Shown: piece by piece, positions 34,120 through 42,373 of the stretch
How positions within the stretch are numbered: the first letter of the stretch is position 1
How the letters are laid out: every line of letters begins with the position of its first letter
Assembly: GCF_003469185.1 (NCBI RefSeq)
Contig: NZ_QSIL01000003.1
Coordinates: 169,591 to 233,590 of the forward strand
Length of the DNA: 64,000 nucleotides
Reading direction: 5' to 3'
Origin: Collinsella sp. AM34-10
GTDB lineage: Bacteria; Actinomycetota; Coriobacteriia; Coriobacteriales; Coriobacteriaceae
Position numbers and translations under genes: made by a program
Notes under the pieces: generated by a model
Databases searched by the model: none
Seen by the model: the letters and a program-made list of their open reading frames with translations, nothing else
Told to the model about the DNA's origin: nothing

Positions 34120-34707
34120 TTGAGCCTTAAGGTTTATCGCGGGCGTACGCTTGCCCGCAGTCAGGCGCTGCAGCTGCTGTTCCAGGCCGAGGCCACGGAC
34201 AGCCCGCTCGAGCGCGTCCTCGAGGGTGATTTCCTGATTTCGAAGGGTCCCCTCGACCCCTATGCGCTGGAGCTGTGCCGCGGTGCCTACGAGCATATCG
34301 ACCGCATCGACTGCGCTCTGCGTTCCGTTGCCAAGAACTGGGATCTTATGCGCATGCCCGGCGCCGACCGCAATCTGCTGCGTATCGCCGTTTACGAGAT
34401 GCGTTTCCTCACCGACGAGGAGGTCTCGGACGCCATCGTGATCAACGAGGCCGTCGAGCTTGCTAAGGCCTATGGCACCGACCAGTCCGCGTCGTTCGTC
34501 AACGGCGTGCTGGGCAAGATCGCTCGCAGCGAGGAGCTGCCGGGCGAGGACCTGTACCAAGAACTGCTGGCCGAAGATCGCGCTCGCGAGGAGGCACAGG
34601 CTGCCGAGGCTGCCGCAAAGGTTGCAGCTGCTCAGGCCGAGGCTGGCGTGCTGGCCGAGGGCGCGGACGCTGCTGAGGCCGTCGAGGCCGACTCCGTCGA
34701 GGAGTAG
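34120..34707 (+). CDS. nusB: Transcription antitermination factor NusB
   Basis: With NusE (S10) it forms the boxA-binding antitermination complex for rRNA operons. 195 residues. The helical NusB core is LARSQALQLLFQAEATD through DAIVINEAVELAKAYGTDQSASFVNGVLGKIAR (about 1-138). A 50-residue Ala/Glu-rich extension follows, beyond the usual NusB length of about 140. The start is TTG at 34120, with AAGGAG overlapping the stop of the previous gene. Confidence 0.93.
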   Translation: MSLKVYRGRTLARSQALQLLFQAEATDSPLERVLEGDFLISKGPLDPYALELCRGAYEHIDRIDCALRSVAKNWDLMRMPGADRNLLRIAVYEMRFLTDEEVSDAIVINEAVELAKAYGTDQSASFVNGVLGKIARSEELPGEDLYQELLAEDRAREEAQAAEAAAKVAAAQAEAGVLAEGADAAEAVEADSVEE

Positions 34708-34709
34708 TC

Positions 34710-34949
34710 ATGCCAGAGGGTTCTGTCCGCAACTTTGACGAGATCTCGGACCGTTTGGATCAGATCATCGCTACCGTTCGCTCCAAGGATACCTCCTTGG
34801 AGCGTTCGCTCGATCTGTTTGACGAGGCGATTGAGCTGGGCTCCCGTGCGGTCGACATGGTCGACAAGTTTGAGCTGACGCCGCGTGAGGCCGACAAGCT
34901 CGAGCAGGAATACGATGAGGATGCGGCAAACGAATCCCAGGATAGCTAG
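34710..34949 (+). CDS. xseB: Exodeoxyribonuclease VII small subunit
   Basis: 79 residues with the XseB helical pattern FDEISDRLDQIIATVRS then LERSLDLFDEAIELGSRAV. It partners with the large subunit XseA, whose gene is not next to it or anywhere in this window, although xseA-xseB are often adjacent. It starts two bases after nusB. Confidence 0.88.
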   Translation: MPEGSVRNFDEISDRLDQIIATVRSKDTSLERSLDLFDEAIELGSRAVDMVDKFELTPREADKLEQEYDEDAANESQDS

Positions 34950-34984
34950 GCCGCATCTCCGGATACGAATGGTTGATGGCATTC

Positions 34985-35788
34985 ATGAAACGCGTGCGTC
35001 TTGATGACGAACTGATTTCACAGGGCATCTGCGCCGATCGCGCGGATGCCCTTCGCACTCTTATGGCTGGCTTGGTCTCGAGTGGCGGCGAGCGCTTGAC
35101 TTCGCCGGGCCTTAAGGTGACCCCGGGCCTGCCGTTGCACGTGAAGGGGCGCATTCCCTATGTTGGCCGCGGCGGTCTTAAGCTCGAAGGCGCGCTTGAT
35201 ACGTTTGGTATCAATCCGACGGGCCTTGCCTGTCTGGATGTGGGCTGCTCTACCGGCGGCTTTACCGATTGCCTGCTCAAGCGCGGAGCTGCGACCGTTG
35301 TCTCGGTGGACGTTGGTCGCGCCCAGTTCGATTGGTCGTTACGTCAGGACGATCGCGTGACGCTGCATGAGCGCACAAACGTGACGCAGCTGCCTGAGCT
35401 TGGCTATGCCGGCGCCATCGACCTGGCTGTGTGTGATGTCTCGTTTACCAGCATCGCGAACATTATCGATGCGGTGCTGGCGTGCCTGGCGCCTACGGGT
35501 GCATTCTGCACACTCGTAAAGCCGCAGTTTGAGGCTCCGGCGGCGTTGGTGGGCGAGGGCGGCATTGTGACCGATCCCGCCGTGCGATGCGATACACTCG
35601 TGGCGGCGGTTGAGCTCTTTGCTGCCAAGGGCCTGTTCCCGGTCGATGTGTGCGTGTCACCCATTCATGGTGCCAAGGGCAACGTTGAGTTTTTCCTGTA
35701 CGGCACGAGATTTGACCCCGGCGACCGCACGCAAGACGAGCTGCAATCCCAGGTATCGGTTTTGAGCGAGAAAGCTGCAACGCTATGA
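34985..35788 (+). CDS. tlyA: TlyA family rRNA (cytidine-2'-O)-methyltransferase
   Basis: 267 residues. An N-terminal S4 domain (KRVRLDDELISQGICADRAD) precedes an FtsJ-like methyltransferase domain with LDVGCSTGGFTDCLLKRGA as SAM motif and VVSVDVGRAQFDWSL. TlyA methylates 16S and/or 23S rRNA and underlies capreomycin sensitivity in mycobacteria. TTG 34973 and ATG 34976 are alternative starts; 34985 matches the family N-terminus best, though no strong ribosome site is seen. Overlaps nadK in ATGA. Confidence 0.9.
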   Translation: MKRVRLDDELISQGICADRADALRTLMAGLVSSGGERLTSPGLKVTPGLPLHVKGRIPYVGRGGLKLEGALDTFGINPTGLACLDVGCSTGGFTDCLLKRGAATVVSVDVGRAQFDWSLRQDDRVTLHERTNVTQLPELGYAGAIDLAVCDVSFTSIANIIDAVLACLAPTGAFCTLVKPQFEAPAALVGEGGIVTDPAVRCDTLVAAVELFAAKGLFPVDVCVSPIHGAKGNVEFFLYGTRFDPGDRTQDELQSQVSVLSEKAATL

Positions 35789-36645
35789 AGGTCTTTCTGG
35801 TTCCCAATTACTACAAGCAAGAGGCGGTCGAGAGCGGCCTGATGCTCGAGCTTTGGCTGACGCGCCAGGGCTATGAGGTCGCATGGGCTGCCGACCAGCG
35901 ATCGAAGATTCAAAGCACGCCTGATATTGACGGCTCCGATCTGGTCATTACGCTCGGCGGCGACGGCACGCTGCTGCGCGCTGCCCGCATCCTCAACCAT
36001 CGCGAGATTCCTATCCTCGGTCTTTCCTATGGTCACCTGGGCTTTTTAACTGCTGCGAGCCCCGAGGAGCGCGACATTCTGCAGGTCGTGAGCGACGCCC
36101 TTTCCGGCGAGCTGCACGTGAGCCGTCGCGCCACCATCGCTGCGGATATCGTGTCCGTGCGCGAAGACGGTACGAAGGATGTCGTGCGCACCTTCGCCCT
36201 CAACGACATGGCGCTTACCCGCGGTCCGCTGTCCGATATGGTCGAGTTCGACATCACGGTGTCGGGCCACCATATCGATCGACTGCGTGGCGACGGCGTG
36301 GTCGTGTCCACGGCGACTGGTTCTACGGGTTACGCACTCAGTGCCGGTGGCCCCATCGTGAGCCCCGACTATACGGGCATGGTCTGCGTACCCATTGCGC
36401 CGCACACCATTCAGGCCCGTGCCTTCTTGACTTCGCCGAGTGATGTCGTCGAAATCTTTATGTCCGATGATCGTCCGAGCGTTCCGGCGATCGCTATCGA
36501 TGGACAGTTTATTACCTGCGACGGCACGGTCGAGAGCGTGGCCGTGCGCCGAGGCCCCGGCGATGTGCTGCTGCTCGATTACGGCCCCGAGAGCTTCTAT
36601 AACTCGGTGAGCCGCGTATTCTACGGAGTCCGTCATGATCGATGA
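35785..36645 (+). CDS. nadK: NAD kinase
   Basis: Phosphorylates NAD to NADP. 286 residues. Motifs LVITLGGDGTLLRAARIL, the NE/D region FALNDMALTRG, and the glycine-rich TATGSTGYALSAGGPIVSP. It overlaps tlyA by 4 bases and recN by 11; the tlyA-nadK-recN order is common in Gram-positive bacteria. Confidence 0.95.
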   Translation: MKVFLVPNYYKQEAVESGLMLELWLTRQGYEVAWAADQRSKIQSTPDIDGSDLVITLGGDGTLLRAARILNHREIPILGLSYGHLGFLTAASPEERDILQVVSDALSGELHVSRRATIAADIVSVREDGTKDVVRTFALNDMALTRGPLSDMVEFDITVSGHHIDRLRGDGVVVSTATGSTGYALSAGGPIVSPDYTGMVCVPIAPHTIQARAFLTSPSDVVEIFMSDDRPSVPAIAIDGQFITCDGTVESVAVRRGPGDVLLLDYGPESFYNSVSRVFYGVRHDR

Positions 36646-38263
36646 GCTGCAGGTTTCCAACATCGCGCTCATTCGCGAGGCGACGTTGGTTCCGAGTGCC
36701 GGCCTGACTGTCCTGACTGGCGAGACCGGCGCCGGCAAGACCGCGCTGCTCTCGGCCCTCAAGCTTATTTTGGGCGAGCGCGCGGATTCGTCGACGGTGC
36801 GCGAGGGCGAGACGCTGGCGAGCGTCGAGGCACGCCTGTTTGACGGCCCGCACGACACGGAGGGCTTCACGGTCCAGCGCAGCCTTTCTGCCGAGGGCCG
36901 CAGCCGCGTGAAGATTGACGGCCGCATCGCCAGTGTGCGCGAGCTTTCGGAGTGCGTTGGCGTGATGATGGATCTGTGCGGCCAGCACGAGCACCAGCGC
37001 TTGCTCGATCCGGCGCATCACGTTGCGATGGTCGATGCGTGGGCGGGGCGCTCTGCGCTCGAGGCGCTGGATGTGTACCGCGCCTGCTTTAAGGCATCGC
37101 GCGCTGCCGCCAAGGAGGTTCGGCGTGTCGAAGAGGCCTCGCGTGCGCAGGGGAGTCGTGTCGAGGAGGCGCGCTTCGCCCTGGAGCGCATTGCCGAGGT
37201 CGACCCCAGGCCGGGTGAGTATGAGGAACTCGAACAACTGCTGCCGCGCTCCGAACATGCCGAGGTACTGGTTGCCACGGCTAATGATGCCCATGCATCG
37301 CTTGCTGCCGAAGGGGGAGCGCTCGATGCCGTGAACGGCGCCGTGGCAGAACTGTCGCGCATGGCTACCGTCGATCGTAAACTGGGTGACATCGCCGACG
37401 CACTTTCGAATGCCTGTATCTCCCTTGAGGATTGCGCGAACGAGCTTCGTGCCTATCGTGATGGCGTCGCCTTCGACCCGCGCGAGCTCGCTCGCATGCG
37501 TGAGCGGTATTCCGACCTCAAGGGCCTGTTGCGTCAGTGGGGTCCCACCATGGACGATGTTTTTGCCATGCGCGAACGCTCACAAGAGTTGCTGTCTCTG
37601 GTCGATGATGGCGATGAACAGATCAAAAAGGCGCGTGAGGCACTCGGGAGCGCCGAGCGCGAGTTGTTTGCCGCCGCCAAGGCACTTAAGCGCGCGCGGA
37701 ATACCGCAGCCCCGCGCTTTTGCCACGAGGTCGGCCGTCAGATGGCGCGCCTGGAGATGGGTGGCGCCGAGCTCGTCTGGGAGTCGCGCGATCTTCCGCG
37801 TGCTGAGTGGACGCCCGTTGGTCCTTCGAGCTACGAGCTGCTATACCGCAGCGGTGCCGGTTTGACGCCGCGTCCCCTGCGTCGAATTGCGTCGGGCGGC
37901 GAGCTCAGCCGCGTCATGCTGGCAAGCAAGGTTGTCCTCGGTAACGCGGACGGTGTCGATACGCTGGTGTTTGACGAGGTCGATGCTGGTGTCGGTGGCT
38001 CCACGGCGCGTGCTCTCGCGGGCGTGCTGGCAGATCTCGCCGCTACGCATCAGGTGATTGTCGTAACCCACTTGGCGCAGGTCGCCGTCATGGCCGACAA
38101 ACATTATGTTGTCAGTAAGGAACCGGGCGATGTTCCCCAGACGCATTTGGACGAGGTGACCGGCGAAGCGCGTACCGCCGAGATCGCCCGCATGTTGAGC
38201 GGCGATCAATCGGAGGCAAGCTTGGCCCACGCAAAGCAGATGCTCAAAGAAGCTCGAGGTTAG
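36635..38263 (+). CDS. recN: DNA repair protein RecN
   Basis: An SMC-like ATPase for double-strand-break repair. 542 residues. Walker A GETGAGKTALLSALKLI, a central coiled coil, signature SGGELSRVMLASKVVL, and Walker B LVFDEVDAGVGGSTA. It lies last in the operon, overlapping nadK by 11 bases. No SOS box is adjacent to it, unlike rarA. Confidence 0.95.
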   Translation: MIDELQVSNIALIREATLVPSAGLTVLTGETGAGKTALLSALKLILGERADSSTVREGETLASVEARLFDGPHDTEGFTVQRSLSAEGRSRVKIDGRIASVRELSECVGVMMDLCGQHEHQRLLDPAHHVAMVDAWAGRSALEALDVYRACFKASRAAAKEVRRVEEASRAQGSRVEEARFALERIAEVDPRPGEYEELEQLLPRSEHAEVLVATANDAHASLAAEGGALDAVNGAVAELSRMATVDRKLGDIADALSNACISLEDCANELRAYRDGVAFDPRELARMRERYSDLKGLLRQWGPTMDDVFAMRERSQELLSLVDDGDEQIKKAREALGSAERELFAAAKALKRARNTAAPRFCHEVGRQMARLEMGGAELVWESRDLPRAEWTPVGPSSYELLYRSGAGLTPRPLRRIASGGELSRVMLASKVVLGNADGVDTLVFDEVDAGVGGSTARALAGVLADLAATHQVIVVTHLAQVAVMADKHYVVSKEPGDVPQTHLDEVTGEARTAEIARMLSGDQSEASLAHAKQMLKEARG

Positions 38264-38283
38264 GTCGTATTAGCGGTGTTGAT

Positions 38284-38313
38284 GGGACAAAATAGACTGA
38301 AATTTTTGTCCCA
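38284..38313. terminator. Bidirectional terminator between recN and the RpiR gene
   Basis: GGGACAAAAT (38284-38293) and ATTTTTGTCCC (38302-38312) form a stem whose T- and A-rich arms suit termination of both convergent genes. Confidence 0.7.
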
Positions 38314-38322
38314 CTACGCGTT

Positions 38323-39180
38323 TTACTCAACGACCTTATCCGGCTGGATGAGCTCCTCGTAGTAGCTGATATGTTCGCGAGCGTCTTCAATCTCGGGCAG
38401 CAGGAAGTTGTAGATGACTTCGATGATCATCGTGGCACTGATCTTAGAGAACGCAAAGTCGCCTGTCGTCAGCAGCGCTTCGTGGTTGACGGTATTAAAA
38501 GTGTAGTCTGCCAGACGCGCGAGCGGGGATTTGCTGTCGCTGCTTATGACGACTACGGTTGCGCCGCAGTTGCGAGCCGCTTTTGCCATACGATTCAATC
38601 GGCGCGATTTGCCGGAGTTTGAGATTAGCACGATGACGTCACCCGGTCGTAACGTGAGCGCAAAGCCGATTGATGTCTCGCTAATGGTGCTCGCCATGCA
38701 ACGCAGGCCCAGCTGCGAAAACTTAAACGTCGCATCGAGCGCGACCGCGTTCGTATTGCCCACAGCTGCAAACTCAATAACCCCTGCATGCTTAAGGGCA
38801 TGCACAACAGCCGCCAGCGTATCGTGGTCGATCCCGTCGATGGTCGCATTAAGCTCGCTCACCTTGGCAGCCAGGATGTTCTTGAGGCTCTGCTCCATAT
38901 TATCGAGCGAGACCTCGTCAGTCAGGCCCTCGTTGCGCTGGCTTTCCAAATCCCTCGCCAACGAAAACTGAAAGCTGCGGAAGCTGCCAAAGCCAAGTTT
39001 GCGGCAGAAGCGCGAAACGGTCGCCTCGGACGTGGCGGCGGCGCGCGAGAGCTGAGCGGCCGTGAGGCGCGGCGCCTCGGACTGGTGCTCCAATATATAG
39101 TCGACAATGCGCTGCTCGGACTCGCTGTATCCCTGATGGGTGCTTATGAGGGAAAGTGCGCTCTTGCTACTATCGGTCAT
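38323..39180 (-). CDS. MurR/RpiR family sugar-responsive regulator
   Basis: 285 residues: an N-terminal HTH_6 domain (LTAAQLSRAAATSEATVSRF at about 42-61) and a C-terminal SIS domain that binds phosphosugars (PGDVIVLISNSGKSRRLNRM). The gene is divergent from the fructose PTS gene, so its ligand may be fructose-1-phosphate or a related sugar phosphate; this is inference. The start at 39180 has CCAGGAGCC upstream; an in-frame extension to 39294 lacks a ribosome site. Confidence 0.88.
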   Translation of the reverse strand: MTDSSKSALSLISTHQGYSESEQRIVDYILEHQSEAPRLTAAQLSRAAATSEATVSRFCRKLGFGSFRSFQFSLARDLESQRNEGLTDEVSLDNMEQSLKNILAAKVSELNATIDGIDHDTLAAVVHALKHAGVIEFAAVGNTNAVALDATFKFSQLGLRCMASTISETSIGFALTLRPGDVIVLISNSGKSRRLNRMAKAARNCGATVVVISSDSKSPLARLADYTFNTVNHEALLTTGDFAFSKISATMIIEVIYNFLLPEIEDAREHISYYEELIQPDKVVE

Positions 39181-39281
39181 GGATGGCTCCTGGTTGGCAT
39201 GAAAATCAAATTTGATTTGCAATGCCATAGTATACGGGCATTTCCAATTACAAGATACACCTTGCCGTTTCAAGTGTTGAT

Positions 39282-39326
39282 GGTAAACTTTCACCTACCG
39301 TTTACGGTTATGAAAGAACCTTTCAC
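39282..39326. promoter_or_regulatory. Operator-like repeats before the fructose PTS gene
   Basis: GGTAAAC (39282-39288) and GTTTAC (39300-39305) form an inverted repeat; CTTTCACC occurs at 39288-39295 and again at 39319-39326. They lie between the divergent RpiR and PTS genes and could be its binding sites. No protein-specific consensus is known to me. Confidence 0.35.
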
Positions 39327-39452
39327 CGGAGAATTGCACCTTGTCTCTTCTCACGCGGACGGTAGGTTGGTATCTTTCAGTTGTGGAAAAACGCGCATCG
39401 AAGCGCGTGTAGGGGAGCGCCCGCGGGCGCTGTACTCAAGAAGGAGGGACAC

Positions 39453-41456
39453 ATGGCTAAGTTTGACATCATCGCCGCCACCGGTTGCCCGACCGGCATT
39501 GCGCACACCTTCATGGCTAAGGAGGCGCTGGAGAAGGCAGCTGCCGAGCGCGGTCTGACCATTAAGGTTGAGACTCATGGCCAGGTCGGTGTCGAGAACG
39601 AGCTCACCAAGAGTGAGATCGCTGGTGCCAAGGCCGTCGTCGTCGCAGCCGACAAGGATGTCCAGGCTGAGCGTTTCGCCGGCAAGCCCATGGTTTCCGT
39701 TGGTGTTTCCAAGGCCCTGTCCGTTGAGGCCGCCGGTAAGCTGATTGACCGCGCGCTCGCCGCCAAGGGTGACGACACGGTTGCAGCTGCTGCCGACATC
39801 GAGGATGAGGTCGAGGAGAAGGAGTCCATCGGCCACGTCATCTATAAGCACCTCATGAACGGCGTCAGCCATATGCTGGTCTTCGTCGTTGCCGGTGGTG
39901 TTCTGACCGCCGTTTCGTTCCTGTGGGGCATTACGTCCTTCGATTCGACGGCGTCTGACTACAACAGCTTTGCTGCGATGCTCAAGATCATCGGCGGCAT
40001 CGCCATGAACCTTATGGTTCCGGTGCTTTCTGCCTACATCGCCGAATCCATCGGCAAGCGCCCGGCGCTCGTCCCCGGCTTTGTTGCCGGTATGATCGCC
40101 ATCCAGGGCCTGCCTGTTAACGCCGAGACCGGTATGATCGACGCCGGTGGCGCCGGCGTGGGCTTTGGCTTCCTGGGCGGCATCGTCGGCGGCTTCCTCG
40201 CCGGCTATGTCATCCTGCTGCTCGAGAAGGTCTTTGCCGGTCTGCCCAAGAACCTGGACGGCCTCAAGGCCATCTTCCTGTACCCGCTGTTCTCGACGGC
40301 TATCGTCGGCCTGGTCATGCTCGGCATTTCCGGCCCCATGGCTGCCATCAACACCGCCATGATGGACTTCCTCAAGGGCCTGTCCGCCTCTGGCGCCGTT
40401 GTCCTGGGTCTTGCCATTGGTTGCATGTGCGCCTTTGACATGGGCGGCCCGGTCAACAAGGCTGCTTACGTCACCGGTACCGCTATGCTCACCGAGGCAC
40501 TGGCTGCTGGTGTTGGCACCGATACCTACAACTTCGGCACCAACTTCATGGCTGCCGTCTCCGCCGCCTGCATCGTTCCGCCGCTGATCACCACCTTTGC
40601 CGTCGTTGTCGGCAAGAAGTACTTCAGCCAGGAGGATCACGACGCCGGTGTCGTCAACCTCATCCTTGGTTGCACCCACATCACCGAGGGCGCCATTCCG
40701 TTCATGACCAAGAACATCTGGCCCGTTATGCCCATCATGATGCTCGGCTCCTCTATCGCTTCGATCCTGACTATTATGTTCAACGTTCACGATCCGGCGC
40801 CTCACGGTGGCTTCCTGGTCCTGCCCGTTGTCGAGAACGGTCCGCTTTGGGTCCTCGCGATCCTCATCGGCGCTGTGGTCGGTGGCATCCTGTTCGTGGC
40901 CTTCAAGAAGTACGACTTCGAGAAGAACCAGAAGGCCGCTCCTGCAGCCAAGCCGGTTGAGGCTCCCAAGGCCGCTGCCGTCGAGGCCCCCAAGGCCGAG
41001 GCTGCCGACTTCGTGAAGGTCGAGAATGTCTTTGTCGCCGAGGACTTCGCTTCTCGTGACGAGGCTCTGAGCTTCGTTTCCAACCAGGCCGTCAAGGCCG
41101 GTATCGCAAGCGACGCCGACGCCGTGATGAACGCCTTCCTGGCCCGCGAGGCCGAGGGCACCACGGGCATGATGGAGGGCTTCGCCATCCCGCATGCCAA
41201 GTCCGACGCCATTACCGAGGCTGCCGTCATCGTCGTCAAGGACGAGTCCGGCGTGACCGGTTGGGACACCATGGACGGCGCTCCCGTCAACGTGGCTATC
41301 GCCCTGCTCATCCCCGGTGCCCAGGCCGGCACTACGCACCTCAAGATCCTGTCCAAGGTCGCCGAGGCGCTCATGGACGAGGACTTCCGTGCCACCGTCA
41401 AGGGTTCCACCGACGCCGCCGAGATCGCCAAGACGATCAACGCCCGCCTGGTCTAA
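39453..41456 (+). CDS. fruA: Fructose-specific PTS enzyme IIBCA
   Basis: Imports and phosphorylates fructose to fructose-1-phosphate. 667 residues. IIB at 1-100 with phosphocysteine Cys12 in ATGCPTGIAHTFMAKEAL; IIC membrane domain about 125-480 (eight or more helices); IIA at about 520-667 with phospho-His in EGFAIPHAKSDAI. An Ala/Pro/Lys linker joins IIC to IIA. AAGGAGGG precedes the ATG at 39453. The downstream HPr, enzyme I and 1-phosphofructokinases complete the pathway. Confidence 0.94.
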   Translation: MAKFDIIAATGCPTGIAHTFMAKEALEKAAAERGLTIKVETHGQVGVENELTKSEIAGAKAVVVAADKDVQAERFAGKPMVSVGVSKALSVEAAGKLIDRALAAKGDDTVAAAADIEDEVEEKESIGHVIYKHLMNGVSHMLVFVVAGGVLTAVSFLWGITSFDSTASDYNSFAAMLKIIGGIAMNLMVPVLSAYIAESIGKRPALVPGFVAGMIAIQGLPVNAETGMIDAGGAGVGFGFLGGIVGGFLAGYVILLLEKVFAGLPKNLDGLKAIFLYPLFSTAIVGLVMLGISGPMAAINTAMMDFLKGLSASGAVVLGLAIGCMCAFDMGGPVNKAAYVTGTAMLTEALAAGVGTDTYNFGTNFMAAVSAACIVPPLITTFAVVVGKKYFSQEDHDAGVVNLILGCTHITEGAIPFMTKNIWPVMPIMMLGSSIASILTIMFNVHDPAPHGGFLVLPVVENGPLWVLAILIGAVVGGILFVAFKKYDFEKNQKAAPAAKPVEAPKAAAVEAPKAEAADFVKVENVFVAEDFASRDEALSFVSNQAVKAGIASDADAVMNAFLAREAEGTTGMMEGFAIPHAKSDAITEAAVIVVKDESGVTGWDTMDGAPVNVAIALLIPGAQAGTTHLKILSKVAEALMDEDFRATVKGSTDAAEIAKTINARLV

Positions 41457-41491
41457 TCCCGCAACACGCGAATACCATCGCCCCCTGTAAC

Positions 41492-41527
41492 AAAGGCGGA
41501 GTCCCTTTCCAGGGCCTCCGCCTTTTT
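41492..41527 (+). terminator. Terminator after the fructose PTS gene
   Basis: AAAGGCGGAG (41492-41501) / CTCCGCCTTT (41516-41525) with T to 41527. So ptsH downstream needs its own promoter or read-through. Confidence 0.88.
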
Positions 41528-41545
41528 CATGCCCCTTCTTCTAAC

Positions 41546-41608
41546 TTGCGGTAAAATAAGGACTGTTTAAACGTTTCAACCGCAAAATCAGTCCCTATTT
41601 CACCGCAA
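41546..41608. repeat. GGGAC-core palindrome, family A copy 1
   Basis: 20-nt arms 41546-41565 and 41589-41608 around a 23-nt loop. The right arm read on the minus strand is TTGCGGTGAAATAGGGACTG; the left arm differs at two positions that leave G-U pairs in minus-strand RNA. The same arms and loop length occur at 50350-50420. Confidence 0.8.
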
Positions 41609-41716
41609 CCTATAAAAGGGTATAGAGGGGGCTACCTATCAAGTCTTTGTCGCGAACAGTTCATCAGCCAGAATTCCGTTCGCACGATATTACTTTGGAT
41701 CGACCGAGTTTCCGCA

Positions 41717-41845
41717 GCTCGCCCGCCCGGCGGGGCGATTAAGTTTGTCGCGAGTTCCGCACGCAAAGGAAAGCACTTAATGTGCTTTCCGTCTTGCGCA
41801 GGACTGTAGAGCAGCAAACTTAATCGCCCCGCCGGGCGGGCGAGC
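41717..41845 (+). ncRNA. Structured element, copy 1 (upstream of ptsH)
   Basis: A perfect 31-bp outer stem: 41717-41747 with 41815-41845. The 67-nt core starts with TCGCGAGTTCCGCAC (41748-41762) and ends with CAGGACTGTAGAGCAG (41799-41814). Inside it lies a 9-bp hairpin, 41768-41776 with 41782-41790, and loop TTAAT. The core matches copy 2 block for block; the outer stem does not match in sequence. GGGATA follows. It is 137 bases before ptsH and in the same direction. A leader RNA or a palindromic mobile element are the main options. Confidence 0.75.
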
Positions 41846-41982
41846 GCAGGGATACGACATCTGTCCAACAATTCGTGTGAAACACAATGAAAAACCGTTT
41901 GATGTGAGTTAATATAAACAACGTCGTGAATCTGACTCCTGCCACATGCATGACAGGGGTTAAACACAAAAAGGAGTCAACT

Positions 41983-42246
41983 ATGGTTTCTGAGAAGGCT
42001 ACCCTCGTTAATCCTCAGGGTCTGCACATGCGTCCGGCTGGTCTGTTCGCCTCCACCATGGGCGAGTACGCCTGTGACGTGACGGTCGTTACCCCCGAGA
42101 AGGAGGTCAACGGCAAGTCCCCGATGGCCCTCATGGCTGCTGGTATCCCCTGCGGCACTGAGGTCGAGGTCAAGTGCGACGGCGCTGACGAGGCCGAGGC
42201 TCTGGCTGCTGCCATCGAGCTCATCAAGAGCGGTCTTGGCGAGTAG
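41983..42246 (+). CDS. ptsH: Phosphocarrier protein HPr
   Basis: Passes phosphate from enzyme I to the IIA domains. 87 residues. Active His15 in NPQGLHMRPAGLF and the regulatory Ser46 in VNGKSPMALM, the site of HPr kinase in Firmicutes; whether that kinase exists here is unknown. AAAAGGAG lies upstream. Separated from the PTS gene by a terminator and two repeat elements, so probably on its own transcript with ptsI. Confidence 0.95.
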   Translation: MVSEKATLVNPQGLHMRPAGLFASTMGEYACDVTVVTPEKEVNGKSPMALMAAGIPCGTEVEVKCDGADEAEALAAAIELIKSGLGE

Positions 42247-42373
42247 AACTCAAACGGGTCGCATGTTGAACAACTAAGTTCATATTTGGGGGCGCAGTGA
42301 CCTGTTGTAAGGTAGCTGCGCTCTTTTGTCATGGATATGGCAAAACGCTTTATCACATGACACGGAGAGAGGA

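Noticed and set aside
39351..41339. 662-codon open frame opposite the fructose PTS gene
   Set aside because: Antisense shadow; the plus frame has clear IIB, IIC and IIA motifs.
41717..41845. Plain intrinsic terminator
   Set aside because: A 31-bp outer stem with a conserved 67-nt interior and no T-run does not fit a terminator, and the interior is shared with a copy upstream of sdaA.
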